Positions 42,157 to 50,612 of a stretch of 64,000 nt of DNA are shown one piece after another. The position numbers and the translations under genes were made by a program. Numbering within the stretch: the stretch's first letter is position 1; each line of letters begins with the position of its first letter. The notes beneath the pieces are model-generated. The model worked only from the letters and a program-made list of their open reading frames with translations, was not told the origin of the DNA and searched no databases. This DNA comes from Thauera aromatica K172. Lineage in GTDB: Bacteria > Pseudomonadota > Gammaproteobacteria > Burkholderiales > Rhodocyclaceae. Location of the stretch: assembly GCF_003030465.1 (NCBI RefSeq), contig NZ_CP028339.1:2108001-2172000 (forward strand), read 5' to 3'.

Positions 42157-43020
42157 ATGATTCCGATCCCCCGCCTGATTTCCCGCTGCGCGCTCGCGCT
42201 TTCGCTGGTGCTCGGCGTCGCCACCGCCCATGCCCAGGTCTTGCGCGTGTCGGCGATCCCCGACGAAGCGCCGACCGAGCTGCAGCGCAAGTTCAAGCCG
42301 CTCGGCGACTATCTGGAGAAGGAGACCGGTCTCGAAGTGGTGTTCACCCCAGTCAGCGACTACGCGGCCGTCGTCGAGGGCCTGGCGGCGAAGAAGATCG
42401 ATCTCGCCTGGCTCGGCGGTTTCACCTACGTCCAGGCCAGGCTGCGCACCCACGGCGAGGCGCTGCCGATCGTCCAGCGTGCCGAAGACGAAGTGTTCAC
42501 CAGCAAGTTCATCGTCCCCGCCGACAGTCCGGTGAAGTCGCTCGCCGAGCTGAAAGGCAAGACCTTCGCTTTCGGCTCGCCCTCGTCGACCTCCGGGCAT
42601 CTGATGCCGCGCTTCTTCCTCCTCGAAGACGGTATCGACCCCGACAAGGATTTTGCCCGCATCGCCTTCTCCGGTGCGCACGACGCGACCGTCGCCTTCG
42701 TCGCCTCCGGCCGCGCCGAAGCCGGCGTGCTCAACGCCTCGGTGATGGACAAGCTGATCGAGAAGGGCGACGCCAACGCCGGCCGCGTCAAGGTAATCGC
42801 CACCACGCCACCGTATTACGACTACAACTGGACGGTGCGCCCCGGCCTCGATCCGGCGCTGCGCGAGAAGATCGCCAACGCCTTCCTCAAACTCGATCCG
42901 GCCGATCCGGCGCACAAGGAGCTGATGGCGCTGCAGCGCGCCTCGAAGTTCGTGCCCACCACCAGCGCCAACTACGATGGCATCGAGCGCGCGGCGCGCA
43001 GCGCCGGGCTGATCAAGTAG
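42157..43020 (+). CDS. PhnD-like substrate-binding protein, putative selenium oxyanion uptake
   Basis: 287 residues. A signal peptide (about 1-26, ending AHAQ) is followed by a PhnD-like type II binding fold: [60 protein letters not shown]. It resembles the subfamily named putative selenate ABC transporter binding protein, which co-occurs with selenium genes (recalled, not searched). Here it directly follows senB, which supports that reading. ATG 42157 has GGAG 6 bases upstream. Phosphonate or phosphite uptake is the alternative, but no phn genes are near. Confidence 0.82.
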   Translation: MIPIPRLISRCALALSLVLGVATAHAQVLRVSAIPDEAPTELQRKFKPLGDYLEKETGLEVVFTPVSDYAAVVEGLAAKKIDLAWLGGFTYVQARLRTHGEALPIVQRAEDEVFTSKFIVPADSPVKSLAELKGKTFAFGSPSSTSGHLMPRFFLLEDGIDPDKDFARIAFSGAHDATVAFVASGRAEAGVLNASVMDKLIEKGDANAGRVKVIATTPPYYDYNWTVRPGLDPALREKIANAFLKLDPADPAHKELMALQRASKFVPTTSANYDGIERAARSAGLIK

Positions 43021-43039
43021 GCGCCCGCGGAGCGCAGGC

Positions 43040-43882
43040 ATGGGATTCGAGCTGGAGGGCGTCGGCCTGACCCACGGCAACGGCTTTCGTGCGCTGCAGC
43101 GGATCTCGCTGCGCGCCGCCCGCGGTGAGCGGGTCGCGGTGATTGGCCCCTCGGGCGCCGGCAAGACCAGCCTGATCCGGCTCCTCGGCACCGCGCTGCG
43201 CCCCTCCGAAGGGCGGCTCGAGGTCCTCGGCGCCAACCCCTGGCGGCTGTCGGCCGGCGCGCTGCGGCGCCTGCGCGCGCGCATCGGCACGATCCACCAG
43301 AGCCCGCCGATCCCGCCGCGGCTGCGCGTGGTCACCGCGATCCACGCCGGCCGGCTCGGCCGCTGGCCGGCATGGAAGAGTTTGCTGTCGCTGCTCTATC
43401 CGGTCGATATCGCCGGCGCGCAGGCGGCGCTGGCGCGCTTCGACCTCGCCGACCGCCTGTTCGAGCGCTGCGACCGGCTCTCCGGCGGCCAGCTCCAGCG
43501 CGTCGGCATTGCCCGCGTGCTCTATCAGCAGCCCGACCTGATCCTCGCCGACGAGCCGGTTTCCGCGCTCGACCCCGCGCTTGCCGACGCCGCGCTCGGC
43601 GAGCTGGTCGCTGCATCCGGGCACAGCGGCGCCAGCCTGTTCGCCTCGCTGCACGCGGTCGACCTGGCGCTGAAGTGGTTTCCGCGCATCATCGGCCTGC
43701 GCGGCGGCGAAGTGGTGTTCGACCTGCCGACCGCCCGCGTCACCGACTCGATGCTGCACGAACTCTACGCCACCGAGGGTGAGCTGCTGCCGCTACAAAC
43801 CAGGGATGCCCCGGTCCGCACCGCCGCCGATGCCGATGCACAGCCGGCGCCTGTGCGCCTGGACCACTGCCGCGGGCGTTGA
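43040..43882 (+). CDS. ABC transporter ATP-binding protein (PhnC-like)
   Basis: 280 residues. Walker A is [10 protein letters not shown] (Lys42), the signature [10 protein letters not shown], Walker B LILADEP. The C-terminal about 35 residues form a variable tail. It energises uptake with the two permeases that follow. It lies 19 bases after the binding protein gene and one base before the first permease start. Confidence 0.88.
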   Translation: MGFELEGVGLTHGNGFRALQRISLRAARGERVAVIGPSGAGKTSLIRLLGTALRPSEGRLEVLGANPWRLSAGALRRLRARIGTIHQSPPIPPRLRVVTAIHAGRLGRWPAWKSLLSLLYPVDIAGAQAALARFDLADRLFERCDRLSGGQLQRVGIARVLYQQPDLILADEPVSALDPALADAALGELVAASGHSGASLFASLHAVDLALKWFPRIIGLRGGEVVFDLPTARVTDSMLHELYATEGELLPLQTRDAPVRTAADADAQPAPVRLDHCRGR

Positions 43883-43883
43883 C

Positions 43884-44726
43884 ATGGACGCACCGCCAAA
43901 AACGCTTCCGCTGCCCGACCGCGACCCCGACGCACGCGCGCGCCTGGGATGGACGCTCGCCGCCCTGGTACTGCTGTGGCCGCTGCTGGTGCTCGCCGAA
44001 TTCCGCCCCTGGGTGCTGTTCGAGCCCGGCAATCTGCAGGTGATGGGCCGTTTTCTCGGCGGCTTCCTGCCGCCGGCAAGCTCGGCCGAATTCCTCGGCT
44101 ACCTCCTCGAGGCAACGCTGGAAACGATGGCGATCGCCACCGCCGGCATCGCCCTTGCGCTGCTGCTGGCGGTGCCGCTGTCGATCCTGAGCACCCGCGC
44201 GCTGGCGGTGGCGGCGATCGGGCCGGGGCCGGGGCGCCTCGGCGGCCGTGTGCTGCGCGCCGCCGGACGGGCGGTGCTGACTTTCCTGCGCGCAGTTCCC
44301 GAGATCGTCTGGGCGCTGATGTTCGTGCGCGTGCTCGGGCTCGGGCCGGCCGCCGGCGTGCTGGCGCTGGCGATCACCTACGGCGGGATGCTCGGCAAGG
44401 TCTACACCGAGATCCTCGAATCGACCGACACGCGCCCGGCGCGGGCGATCCTCGAAGCCGGCGGCGGGCGCTTTGCCGCCCTCGCTTACGGGCTGCTGCC
44501 CAACGCCGCGCAGGAGCTGACTTCGTACACCGTGTATCGCTGGGAATGCGCGGTGCGCGCTTCGGTGATCATGGGCTTCGTCGGTGCCGGCGGACTCGGG
44601 CAGCTGATGGACCAGTCGATGAAGATGCTCAACGGCGGCGAAGCAGCGACGATCCTGCTCGTCTTCCTCGTCCTGGTGCTGTTCGCCGACGCGCTGAGCG
44701 CGGCCCTGCGCCGAGCGCTCGCATGA
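43884..44726 (+). CDS. ABC permease 1 (PhnE-like)
   Basis: 280 residues with about six membrane helices and the BPD permease EAA-type loop (EAGGGRFAALAYGLLPNAAQE). RAVPEIVWALMFVR and the GFVGAGGLGQLM ending are typical of PhnE-type permeases. It starts one base after the ATPase gene. It differs enough from the second permease for the two to form a heterodimeric channel. Confidence 0.87.
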   Translation: MDAPPKTLPLPDRDPDARARLGWTLAALVLLWPLLVLAEFRPWVLFEPGNLQVMGRFLGGFLPPASSAEFLGYLLEATLETMAIATAGIALALLLAVPLSILSTRALAVAAIGPGPGRLGGRVLRAAGRAVLTFLRAVPEIVWALMFVRVLGLGPAAGVLALAITYGGMLGKVYTEILESTDTRPARAILEAGGGRFAALAYGLLPNAAQELTSYTVYRWECAVRASVIMGFVGAGGLGQLMDQSMKMLNGGEAATILLVFLVLVLFADALSAALRRALA

Positions 44727-44769
44727 GCACCAAGGTGTGCGGCGCGGGGCAGGGCGGCGAGGGCGTGCG

Positions 44770-45582
44770 ATGAACGGGAGCCGCGAGCCCTGCGCCCCGC
44801 CGCGCGGCGCAGCCGACTTCTGCCTGAGCTGCGTGCTCACCACCGCCCTGGTCGTGGCTGCGGTGGCGGGGAGCTTCGCCTATCTCGGGATCGACTTCGC
44901 CGCGCTCTTTTCGGCCGGCGCGGCGGCCGACATGGGGCGCTTCGCAGCCTCGTTCTTCCCCCCCGATCTGGAACCGGAGTTCCTGCGCAAGACCGCCTAC
45001 GGCGCCGTCCAGACCTTCGCCGTGGCCTTGGTCGGCACGCTGCTCGCCGCCGCCGCCGGCCTGCTCCTCGCGCTGCCCGCGGCGGGGCGCCACGGCACCG
45101 CCGCCCGCCGGCTGGCGCGCTTCGCCCTCAATCTGCTGCGCAGCGTGCCCGAACTGGTGTGGGCGACGTTGATGGTGCTGGCCGCCGGGCTCGGCCCTTT
45201 CGCCGGAGCGCTGGCGCTGGCGCTGCACACCACCGGCGTGCTCGGCCGGCTGTTCGCCGAAGCGATCGAAAACGCGCCGCCGCAGCCCGAGCAAAGCCTC
45301 CGGGAAGCCGGCAGCGGCGGCGTGCCGGCCTTCGTCTACGGCACGCTGCCGCTGGTGTGGGCACAAGCCGTAGCCTACGGACTCTACCGCCTGGAGATGA
45401 ACATCCGCATGGCTGCGGTGCTCGGCTTCGTCGGCGCCGGCGGCCTCGGCCAGATGCTGTATTTCCACCTGTCGATCTTCCAGCAGGCCCAGGCGGCGAC
45501 GGTGCTGATCGCGATGCTGGCGCTGGTGCTCGCGGTCGATACGCTGAGCGACCGCCTGCGCGGGTGGATGGGGCGCAGCTGA
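44770..45582 (+). CDS. ABC permease 2 (PhnE-like)
   Basis: 270 residues, about six helices. The same landmarks appear as in permease 1: RSVPELVWATLMVL, an EAA-type loop (EAGSGGVPAFVYGTLP) and FVGAGGLGQML. It closes the four-gene transporter operon, 43 bases after permease 1. Two distinct PhnE-like permeases fit the selenium-linked version of this transporter. Confidence 0.87.
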   Translation: MNGSREPCAPPRGAADFCLSCVLTTALVVAAVAGSFAYLGIDFAALFSAGAAADMGRFAASFFPPDLEPEFLRKTAYGAVQTFAVALVGTLLAAAAGLLLALPAAGRHGTAARRLARFALNLLRSVPELVWATLMVLAAGLGPFAGALALALHTTGVLGRLFAEAIENAPPQPEQSLREAGSGGVPAFVYGTLPLVWAQAVAYGLYRLEMNIRMAAVLGFVGAGGLGQMLYFHLSIFQQAQAATVLIAMLALVLAVDTLSDRLRGWMGRS

Positions 45583-45637
45583 CCTCTAATCCGGTACGGA
45601 ATAGAGGTGCTGGCAACGTCGCAACAAGCACTTCTGC

Positions 45638-45669
45638 GATAATTCAGACGAGTCCGAATAAGCATATTC
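45638..45669 (+). promoter_or_regulatory. Promoter with overlapping operator palindromes
   Basis: GATAAT (45638-45643) is a good -10. ATTC-A-GAC-GA-GTC-C-GAAT (45642-45659) is a near-perfect palindrome, and GAATA-AGCA-TATTC (45656-45668) overlaps it. This looks like the repressor-controlled promoter of the gene that begins at 45692, of which only fragments remain. Confidence 0.5.
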
Positions 45670-45691
45670 AATAAACCGGCAAACCTCTCCG

Positions 45692-45930
45692 ATGCTCCCC
45701 TTTGCCCCCGGCTCCCGCGTCGTCATCCGCGACGAAGAATGGCTCGTCCGCCGCATCGACCCCGCGACTACACGCCCGACGACTTCCGCAGCAAAGGTCT
45801 GGTCATCCGCCGCTTCAAGAAGGACATCCGCGACCAGGTCAGCGCCGACTTTCAGGAGCACATCACCAACTGCCTGCGCGCACCGGCCACCGCGCAGGAC
45901 CCGATGCGGATGCGGAATTCATTTGCTTGA
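45692..45930 (+). pseudogene. Remnant of a large SNF2/DrmD-like helicase
   Basis: ATG at 45692 opens a frame reading MLPFAPGSRVVIRDEEWLVRRIDPA, like the N-terminus of large SNF2-type helicases of the DISARM DrmD kind. At about 45765 the sense switches to another frame (DYTPDDFRSKGLVIRRFKKDIRDQV), which looks like an internal helicase segment. The two pieces are not contiguous in a working protein, so most of the gene has been deleted. The assignment is from recalled family flavour, not a search; that it is broken is clear. Confidence 0.5.
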
Positions 45931-45966
45931 GCGTTCGGCCTTGAAACTGCTGTCGAACCACAAAAT

Positions 45967-45996
45967 GCCCTTCGACAACAGGCTCAGGGCGAACGG
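45967..45996. repeat. REP-like dispersed repeat
   Basis: The stretch GCCCTTCGACA-(ACAGG)-CTCAGGGCGAACGG matches the short palindromic family (TTCGACAAGCTCAG..CGAAC) scattered through many beta- and gammaproteobacterial genomes. A weaker inverted partner (GTTCGGCC..GTCGAAC) lies at about 45933-45958. It marks non-coding, recombination-prone DNA. Confidence 0.55.
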
Positions 45997-46030
45997 TTTC
46001 ATGCGCTGGGGTGGGTTCCATCCATGCGCG

Positions 46031-47338
46031 TCAGCCGAGTCGTTGCGCCATGTCCTTGATGACGATGTGTTGTATCGCCCGCAGGCAGCGCGTCTCGCCC
46101 GCCAGGGTGATCCCGAGCTCAGGCTGCGCCACGGCCAGGCGGGCGTTCTCTGCTTCAATGTCGGCGTAGAGCGCTTGCGCTTCCGTGATGATGCGCTTGC
46201 GCAGGCTTTCCAGTACCCGCTCGGCCGTGCCTTTGGCCAGATTCAGTGCGGCCCCGGCCTTCAGCATCAGATCCCGACTGATGTCCGAAAAGTGCGCAAC
46301 GTCGAGAATCGGCCAGGCGAGTTGGGTCTGGTCCGGCCAGGCTTTCTTGTTGAAGGCGGGCGTGTCATAGCAGGCGACGCTCAGGAGGTCGTAGAACGGC
46401 GAGAGTTGTATGCCTTCATGCGTAACCAGAAAGCTCAGGTTTTTCAGGTGGGCGTCACTGTTGCCGACCAGGACGTTGAACACCAGCCAGCCGAAGAGGC
46501 GGGTGCGGGCGACCGCCGGGCTACGGCAGCGCTTGGCGAGGACGGCGAGATTTTCCATGCTGCCCTGGCTGTACTTGAAGCTGCGGTCCAGGCCAAGTAG
46601 TTGGCAGGCATCGATGACGTGCCGGCGTTGCCAGCCGGTTTCGCCATGGACTCGGTCAAAGCGGTTGATCAAATACACCGGCGAGGGGACGTAGCGACGA
46701 TGAACCTCGGGGACATCCAGGCCCAGACGTTTTGCCAGTCGCATGACGAACCATTCGTTGATCACGGAATGCGGGTAGTCGTCGTCAGGGTGGTCGGGCT
46801 TCAGGATATGGGTGGAGGGAGTGCTGCCGGCAGGTTCAAACAAGGCATCGTCCCGAAGTACGACGGCGAGCTTGTGCTGTGCGCCGGCGAGCGACATGCG
46901 TTTGATTGCGGCGTGGGTGAGCGGCGTTCTGGGAAGTTGGCGGATGCGTTCTTCCAGAGCGCTGTCAGGCAGGGGGCAGAGGGCTGCAGCGCTCGGCGCC
47001 CCGGCTTCCGGCGGGAGCAAGGTGATCGAGCCCGCTGACTCTGCACCGTACCAGGCGAGCAGGCCAAAGGCGTCTGCCGCATCCAGGTGGGCATCGTTGG
47101 CGAGCAGGCGGCGCTGTCCTTCTTCCGGCAAGAGATTGTCGAAATACCACTGGACGGGGCGCCGCGTGGCGCCATCCAGCTGGGCTTCGGCGGTCAGCGG
47201 CAGATGGGGGCTCAAGACAAAGTGCTGTCCGTCGTCGAGCCATACTTCCGAATACTTGAAGCTCCAGAGGCCGTTGACTTCCTGTAGCGTGCCGACCTCT
47301 GTCTGATTGATCAGCGCATGTAGCGATCGGCCGTTCAT
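46031..47338 (-). CDS. hipA: HipA-like serine/threonine kinase toxin
   Basis: 435 residues, close to E. coli HipA (440). The N-terminal Couple_hipA region (HALINQTEVGTLQ) is followed by the kinase: SLAGAQHKLAV (nucleotide site), HILKPDHPDDDYPHSV, catalytic GNSDAHLKNLSF and the metal site SPFYDLLSV. HipA phosphorylates glutamyl-tRNA synthetase and induces dormancy; the target here is not known. All catalytic residues look intact. The start overlaps the hipB stop (ATGA at 47338). Confidence 0.9.
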   Translation of the reverse strand: MNGRSLHALINQTEVGTLQEVNGLWSFKYSEVWLDDGQHFVLSPHLPLTAEAQLDGATRRPVQWYFDNLLPEEGQRRLLANDAHLDAADAFGLLAWYGAESAGSITLLPPEAGAPSAAALCPLPDSALEERIRQLPRTPLTHAAIKRMSLAGAQHKLAVVLRDDALFEPAGSTPSTHILKPDHPDDDYPHSVINEWFVMRLAKRLGLDVPEVHRRYVPSPVYLINRFDRVHGETGWQRRHVIDACQLLGLDRSFKYSQGSMENLAVLAKRCRSPAVARTRLFGWLVFNVLVGNSDAHLKNLSFLVTHEGIQLSPFYDLLSVACYDTPAFNKKAWPDQTQLAWPILDVAHFSDISRDLMLKAGAALNLAKGTAERVLESLRKRIITEAQALYADIEAENARLAVAQPELGITLAGETRCLRAIQHIVIKDMAQRLG

Positions 47339-47601
47339 GACGGGTCTCGCGGTTCGGTTGATGACTTGAGGTACTGGGCGACGCTGTCTGGTACATCGAC
47401 CATGACTTGAATGCCCAAACCTTCGAGCACCTGGAAGAGCTTGCCCCATTGCACGGCATCGCTGCCGCGCTCGACCTTGCCCAGGAAATTCTCGCTGACA
47501 CCAATGCTGCCGGCCGCATCATCCTGGCGAATCTGCTGGGCTTTACGGGCGGCGCGGACGATCTGGCCGAGGGCTGCGGGGGTGTGGATGGGTAGCTTCA
47601 T
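47335..47601 (-). CDS. hipB: HipB-like XRE antitoxin
   Basis: 88 residues with a helix-turn-helix at about 10-65 (LGQIVRAARKAQQIRQDDAA and SENFLGKVERGSDAVQWG), the HipB type. It should neutralise HipA and repress the operon through the repeated ATCC-N12-GGAT sites upstream, the nearest of which begins 6 bases before its start codon. It is translationally coupled to hipA. Confidence 0.88.
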   Translation of the reverse strand: MKLPIHTPAALGQIVRAARKAQQIRQDDAAGSIGVSENFLGKVERGSDAVQWGKLFQVLEGLGIQVMVDVPDSVAQYLKSSTEPRDPS

Positions 47602-47606
47602 GTCGA

Positions 47607-47726
47607 ATCCTCATGTTTGTGAGGATTGTGCGCAGGAGTCGCGTAATTTTCAATAAATCCTTTTGGTCGTGAGGATTTTTGCGGGTGACCGTTTTTCATC
47701 TGCAAAATCCGCTTGATCGTGAGGCG
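47607..47726 (-). promoter_or_regulatory. Three-site HipB operator array, 50-bp period
   Basis: Site 1 (47607-47626) is a perfect inverted repeat ATCCTCA-N6-TGAGGAT. Site 2 (47657-47676) is ATCC-N12-GGAT. Site 3 (47707-47726) keeps ATCC and GTGAGG but ends GGCG. The three begin exactly 50 bp apart and share the right half-site GTGAGG. E. coli HipB uses repeated TATCC-N8-GGATA operators, so an array is expected; the N12 spacing and the period here are distinctive. Confidence 0.65.
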
Positions 47727-47894
47727 CTTGGCCCTGGGCCGAATGCGGGTGCGTAATCCCTTTGTTTGAGCGTTCACGGTGCTGGCTTCCCATTCCCCGA
47801 GGACGTGACGCAACACATCGGCAGCCGTTGTGACCCCAGCGTCGGCACAGGCAACCTTCACCCGGATTCCCGTTTTATCAAACTACTTATATAA

Positions 47895-48116
47895 TTGACG
47901 TTCGAAAAGAAAACGCTGCGCTTCGTCGGTTCGAGCCTGGACGATCTGAAGAACTTCCCGGCGGAGGCTCGTCGGGAAGCGGGCTTCGAACGGGATGCGG
48001 TGCAGCGAGGCTTGATGCCTTCCGAATTCAAGCCGATGCTGGCGGTCGGAGCGGGCGGCCCGCCGTTACAGGCTTGTCGAGGAGTAAAGCGTGATGAAGA
48101 CCGAAGCAATCGTTGA
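47895..48116 (+). pseudogene. Truncated HigB/Gp49-like toxin
   Basis: The first about 55 codons (TTG start) read KTLRFVGSSLDDLKNFPAEARREAGF and the GLMPSEFKPM motif of phage-derived Gp49-like HigB toxins. The second half, with the catalytic strand and conserved Phe/His region, is missing. The frame runs straight into the antitoxin start. A TATAAT lies at 47890-47895. About half the toxin appears deleted, leaving the antitoxin intact. Confidence 0.7.
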
Positions 48117-48378
48117 GTCCTCGGGCAATGTGTTTGCGGATCTGGGCTTTTCGCGGGAAGAGGCTACGCTGCTGGCAATGCGCGCGGAGTTGATGGCGCA
48201 CCTGCGCGAAACCATCGCCCGCAATGGCTGGACACAGGCGCAGGCGGCGCAGCATCTGGGCGTGGGCCAGTCCAGGGTATCGGACCTGGTGCGCGGCAAG
48301 TACGACAAGTTCAGCCTCGACATGCTGGTGACGCTTGCGACCCGCGCCGGGGGACGTGTGGAGCTGGCGGTGTGCTGA
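48091..48378 (+). CDS. HigA-like XRE antitoxin, orphaned
   Basis: 95 residues of the HTH_37/XRE type: FADLGFSREEATLLAMRAELM, then the helix-turn-helix WTQAQAAQHLGVGQSRVSDLVRGK. GGAG lies 6 bases before GTG 48091 (ATG 48094 also possible). It is the partner of the truncated toxin just upstream, so it now has no intact cognate toxin in the window. It may persist as a regulator or anti-addiction gene. Confidence 0.82.
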   Translation: MMKTEAIVESSGNVFADLGFSREEATLLAMRAELMAHLRETIARNGWTQAQAAQHLGVGQSRVSDLVRGKYDKFSLDMLVTLATRAGGRVELAVC

Positions 48379-48766
48379 CCCGCACCGAAGCCTCCGCAGG
48401 TTACGCCCCGGAGTTCGTGCTGAGAAACGCCGTCGAGCAGGCGCAGCTTTCCGATTCATGACTGCGATCAGCTCATTCAAGCTCGTCTAGGGAGCAGTTC
48501 GCATCCGACAAACCAGACGCCGAAGTCTGAAGTTTACATAATGCACATTATCACGCTTTTACATGACTGGCCTCCCGTCTCAGAGCCGGGTACGAAGCTC
48601 TTCATCCTACGTACCAACACGAGTACCCTCTTGAGCCTGCGGTTCTTTTGAAGATGACGCGTGGGCACTTCGCCGAGGCACAATGGGTCGGCCGCACTGT
48701 AGTTGGTCTGCTTGACGCGGAAGTTGCAGACTTCGATGTATCGCCATATGCAAGGATGAGAAAGCA
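48379..48766. other. Gap without recognised gene, lower GC
   Basis: I recognise no gene here. A palindrome ATAATG-CA-CATTAT lies at 48538-48551. A short plus-strand reading before 48766 (HFAEAQWVGRTVVGLLD) looks protein-like but has no start context; it may be another gene remnant. Confidence 0.35.
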
Positions 48767-48994
48767 ATGAACCCCGACCTCGATCAGCGCATCACCTTCA
48801 ATCCCCGCCAGTGCGGCGGCCAACCTTGCATCCGGGGAATGAGAATCCGCGTGGCCGACATCCTCGAGATGCTTGCACAGGGCGCCGATCAGGCTGAAAT
48901 CCTGGCCGACTTCCCCGACCTGGAGCTGGCAGACATCATGGCCTGCCTGCATTTCGCCGCGAAACGCGCAGCCATCGCGAGACTGGCGGCATGA
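48767..48994 (+). CDS. DUF433 antitoxin
   Basis: 75 residues, a typical DUF433 protein: RITFNPRQCGGQPCIRGMRIRVADILEMLAQG followed by ILADFPDLELADIMACLHFAA. DUF433 proteins are antitoxins of PIN-like DUF5615 toxins. AAGGATGAG precedes the ATG. The stop overlaps the toxin start (ATGA at 48991). Confidence 0.87.
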   Translation: MNPDLDQRITFNPRQCGGQPCIRGMRIRVADILEMLAQGADQAEILADFPDLELADIMACLHFAAKRAAIARLAA

Positions 48995-49332
48995 TCTTCT
49001 GGCTGGATGCCCAACTGCCACCCGGCCTGGCGCCGTGGCTTACCGAAACGTTCGGCGTGGAGGCCTGCTCGATGCGCTACCTCGGTCTGCACTCAGCCGA
49101 GGATGCAGAAATTTTCGATCGGGCGCGAGCCTCGGACGATGTCGTGTTGATCAGTAAGGACAGCGACTTCATCGAGCTGATCACACAACGGGGAACGCCC
49201 CCGCGGATGCTTTGGGTGACGTGCGGAAACCTGACGAACCGGCGCTTGCGGGAGGTTTTCGAGCGCCTGTTTACCGATGCGGTTGCGCTTTTGCGGGCAG
49301 GCGAATCCATCGTTGAACTGGGAGATGCGTGA
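48991..49332 (+). CDS. DUF5615 PIN-like toxin
   Basis: 113 residues. The N-terminal FWLDAQLPPGLAPWL and the acidic ISKDSDFIELITQRGTPPRMLWVTCGN give the usual DUF5615 (PIN-like, Mut7-C) catalytic residues, an RNase fold. It is coupled to the DUF433 antitoxin. Both genes look intact, unlike the neighbouring higB. Confidence 0.87.
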   Translation: MIFWLDAQLPPGLAPWLTETFGVEACSMRYLGLHSAEDAEIFDRARASDDVVLISKDSDFIELITQRGTPPRMLWVTCGNLTNRRLREVFERLFTDAVALLRAGESIVELGDA

Positions 49333-49464
49333 ATTCCCCCTTCGGAAACGCCCTGCTTCGGCTCGGCGTCTTTTTACGCCTGACTACTTGATTCGCGATC
49401 CACGAAAAAACAGAACTTCCTTCCGTGGAAGCACATAAATCCGATTAAGCCTTTGATTTTCAAG

Positions 49465-49549
49465 TGGTGCGGGGAAAGAGACTCGAACTCTCACGCCTTG
49501 CGGCGCTGGAACCTAAATCCAGTGCGTCTACCAATTCCGCCATCCCCGC
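49465..49549 (-). tRNA. tRNA-Leu (anticodon TAG)
   Basis: 85 bases with encoded CCA. Acceptor stem GCGGGGA pairs with TTCCCCGC-side bases. The D arm has the class II GGCGGAATTGGTAGACGC. Anticodon stem CTGGA/TCCAG with loop TTTAGGT gives TAG, which reads CTA. A long variable arm (CGCCGCAAGGCG) confirms leucine. Confidence 0.96.
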
Positions 49550-49577
49550 GTTGCTCGCCGATGCAAAAACGGAGCGC

Positions 49578-49583
49578 ATTATA
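49578..49583 (-). promoter_or_regulatory. -10 box of tRNA-Leu
   Basis: A perfect TATAAT on the minus strand lies 28 bases upstream of the tRNA, followed by a GCGCTCC discriminator as in stable-RNA promoters. No clear -35 is seen at the expected distance. Confidence 0.65.
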
Positions 49584-49691
49584 CACAGCAGGTTCGCTCT
49601 GGTTTTCGGCGGTCCGTCATGGCGGTGCCTGCTGCGGCCTCCGGATTTCGCAGGCCTGTTCTCCGGCGGCCACTCCCGGTCGCCGGGTCCG

Positions 49692-50612
49692 TCACTCCAG
49701 AATTTCGCGCAGCATTCTTTCCACCCCTTGCCGCCAGTCCGGCAGGTGCAGGCCGAACGCCTCGCGCAGATGCCGGGTGTCGAGCCGCGAATTGAGCGGG
49801 CGGGCGGCGGCGACCGGGTAGTCGGCACTGGCGATCGGTGCGATTTCTTCCACTTTCAGCACGGCGCCGAGGCGGCGTGCCTGCTCGATGACGAAGCTGG
49901 CGTAGCCGTGCCAGCTGGTCTCGCCGCCGGCGGCGAGGTGGTAGGTGCCGCAGAGCGCGGAGTTGCGCAGCGTGGCGCGGATCGCATGCGCGCTAACGTC
50001 GGCGATCAGTTCGGCGCCGGTGGGAGCGCCGATCTGGTCGGCGATCACGGTCAGGCGTTCGCGCTCGACGGCCAGGCGCAGCATGGTGCGGGCGAAGTTG
50101 CCCCCGCGCGCGCCATGGACCCAGGAAGTGCGAAAGATCAGGTGGCGGCAGCCGCTGGCGCGGATCGCCTCCTCGCCTTCGAGCTTGGTCCGGCCATAGA
50201 CCGACAGCGGGCCGGTGGGAGACTCTTCCTGCCAAGGGCGCTCGCCGCTGCCGTCGAACACGTAATCGGTCGAGTAATGCACCAGCAGCGCATCGTTGCG
50301 GGCTGCCGCCCGGGCGAGTACGTCGACCGCGGCGGCGTTGATCGTGTACGCCAGCGCCGGTTCGGCTTCGGCCTTGTCGACCGCGGTGTAGGCCGCAGCG
50401 TTGACGATGACGTCGGGCGCGAGCCCGTCCACGGTGGCGGCGAGCCCGTCGAGATCGGTGAGATCGCCGCACAGCCGAGCGCCCTCACCCGGCCTCATCC
50501 CCTCCTCCACGGCCCCGCGGCGATCGAGCGCGATCAGCTCACCGAGCGGCGCCAGCGCGCGCTGCAGTTCCCAGCCGACCTGGCCGTTCTTCCCCAGTAG
50601 CAGGATCCTCAT
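49692..50612 (-). CDS. rfbD: dTDP-4-dehydrorhamnose reductase RfbD
   Basis: 306 residues of the SDR fold. The NAD(P) loop is [16 protein letters not shown]. Catalytic Tyr/Lys are in YGRTKLEGE, with STDYVFDG and [17 protein letters not shown] following. It makes dTDP-L-rhamnose for surface polysaccharide. The start overlaps the rfbB stop (ATGA at 50612). The usual partners rfbA and rfbC are not next to it; tRNA-Leu follows instead. Confidence 0.93.
   Translation of the reverse strand: MRILLLGKNGQVGWELQRALAPLGELIALDRRGAVEEGMRPGEGARLCGDLTDLDGLAATVDGLAPDVIVNAAAYTAVDKAEAEPALAYTINAAAVDVLARAAARNDALLVHYSTDYVFDGSGERPWQEESPTGPLSVYGRTKLEGEEAIRASGCRHLIFRTSWVHGARGGNFARTMLRLAVERERLTVIADQIGAPTGAELIADVSAHAIRATLRNSALCGTYHLAAGGETSWHGYASFVIEQARRLGAVLKVEEIAPIASADYPVAAARPLNSRLDTRHLREAFGLHLPDWRQGVERMLREILE

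Noticed and set aside
47598-47861. 87-codon minus-strand frame upstream of hipB
   Set aside because: It consists largely of the HipB operator array and shows no protein family character.
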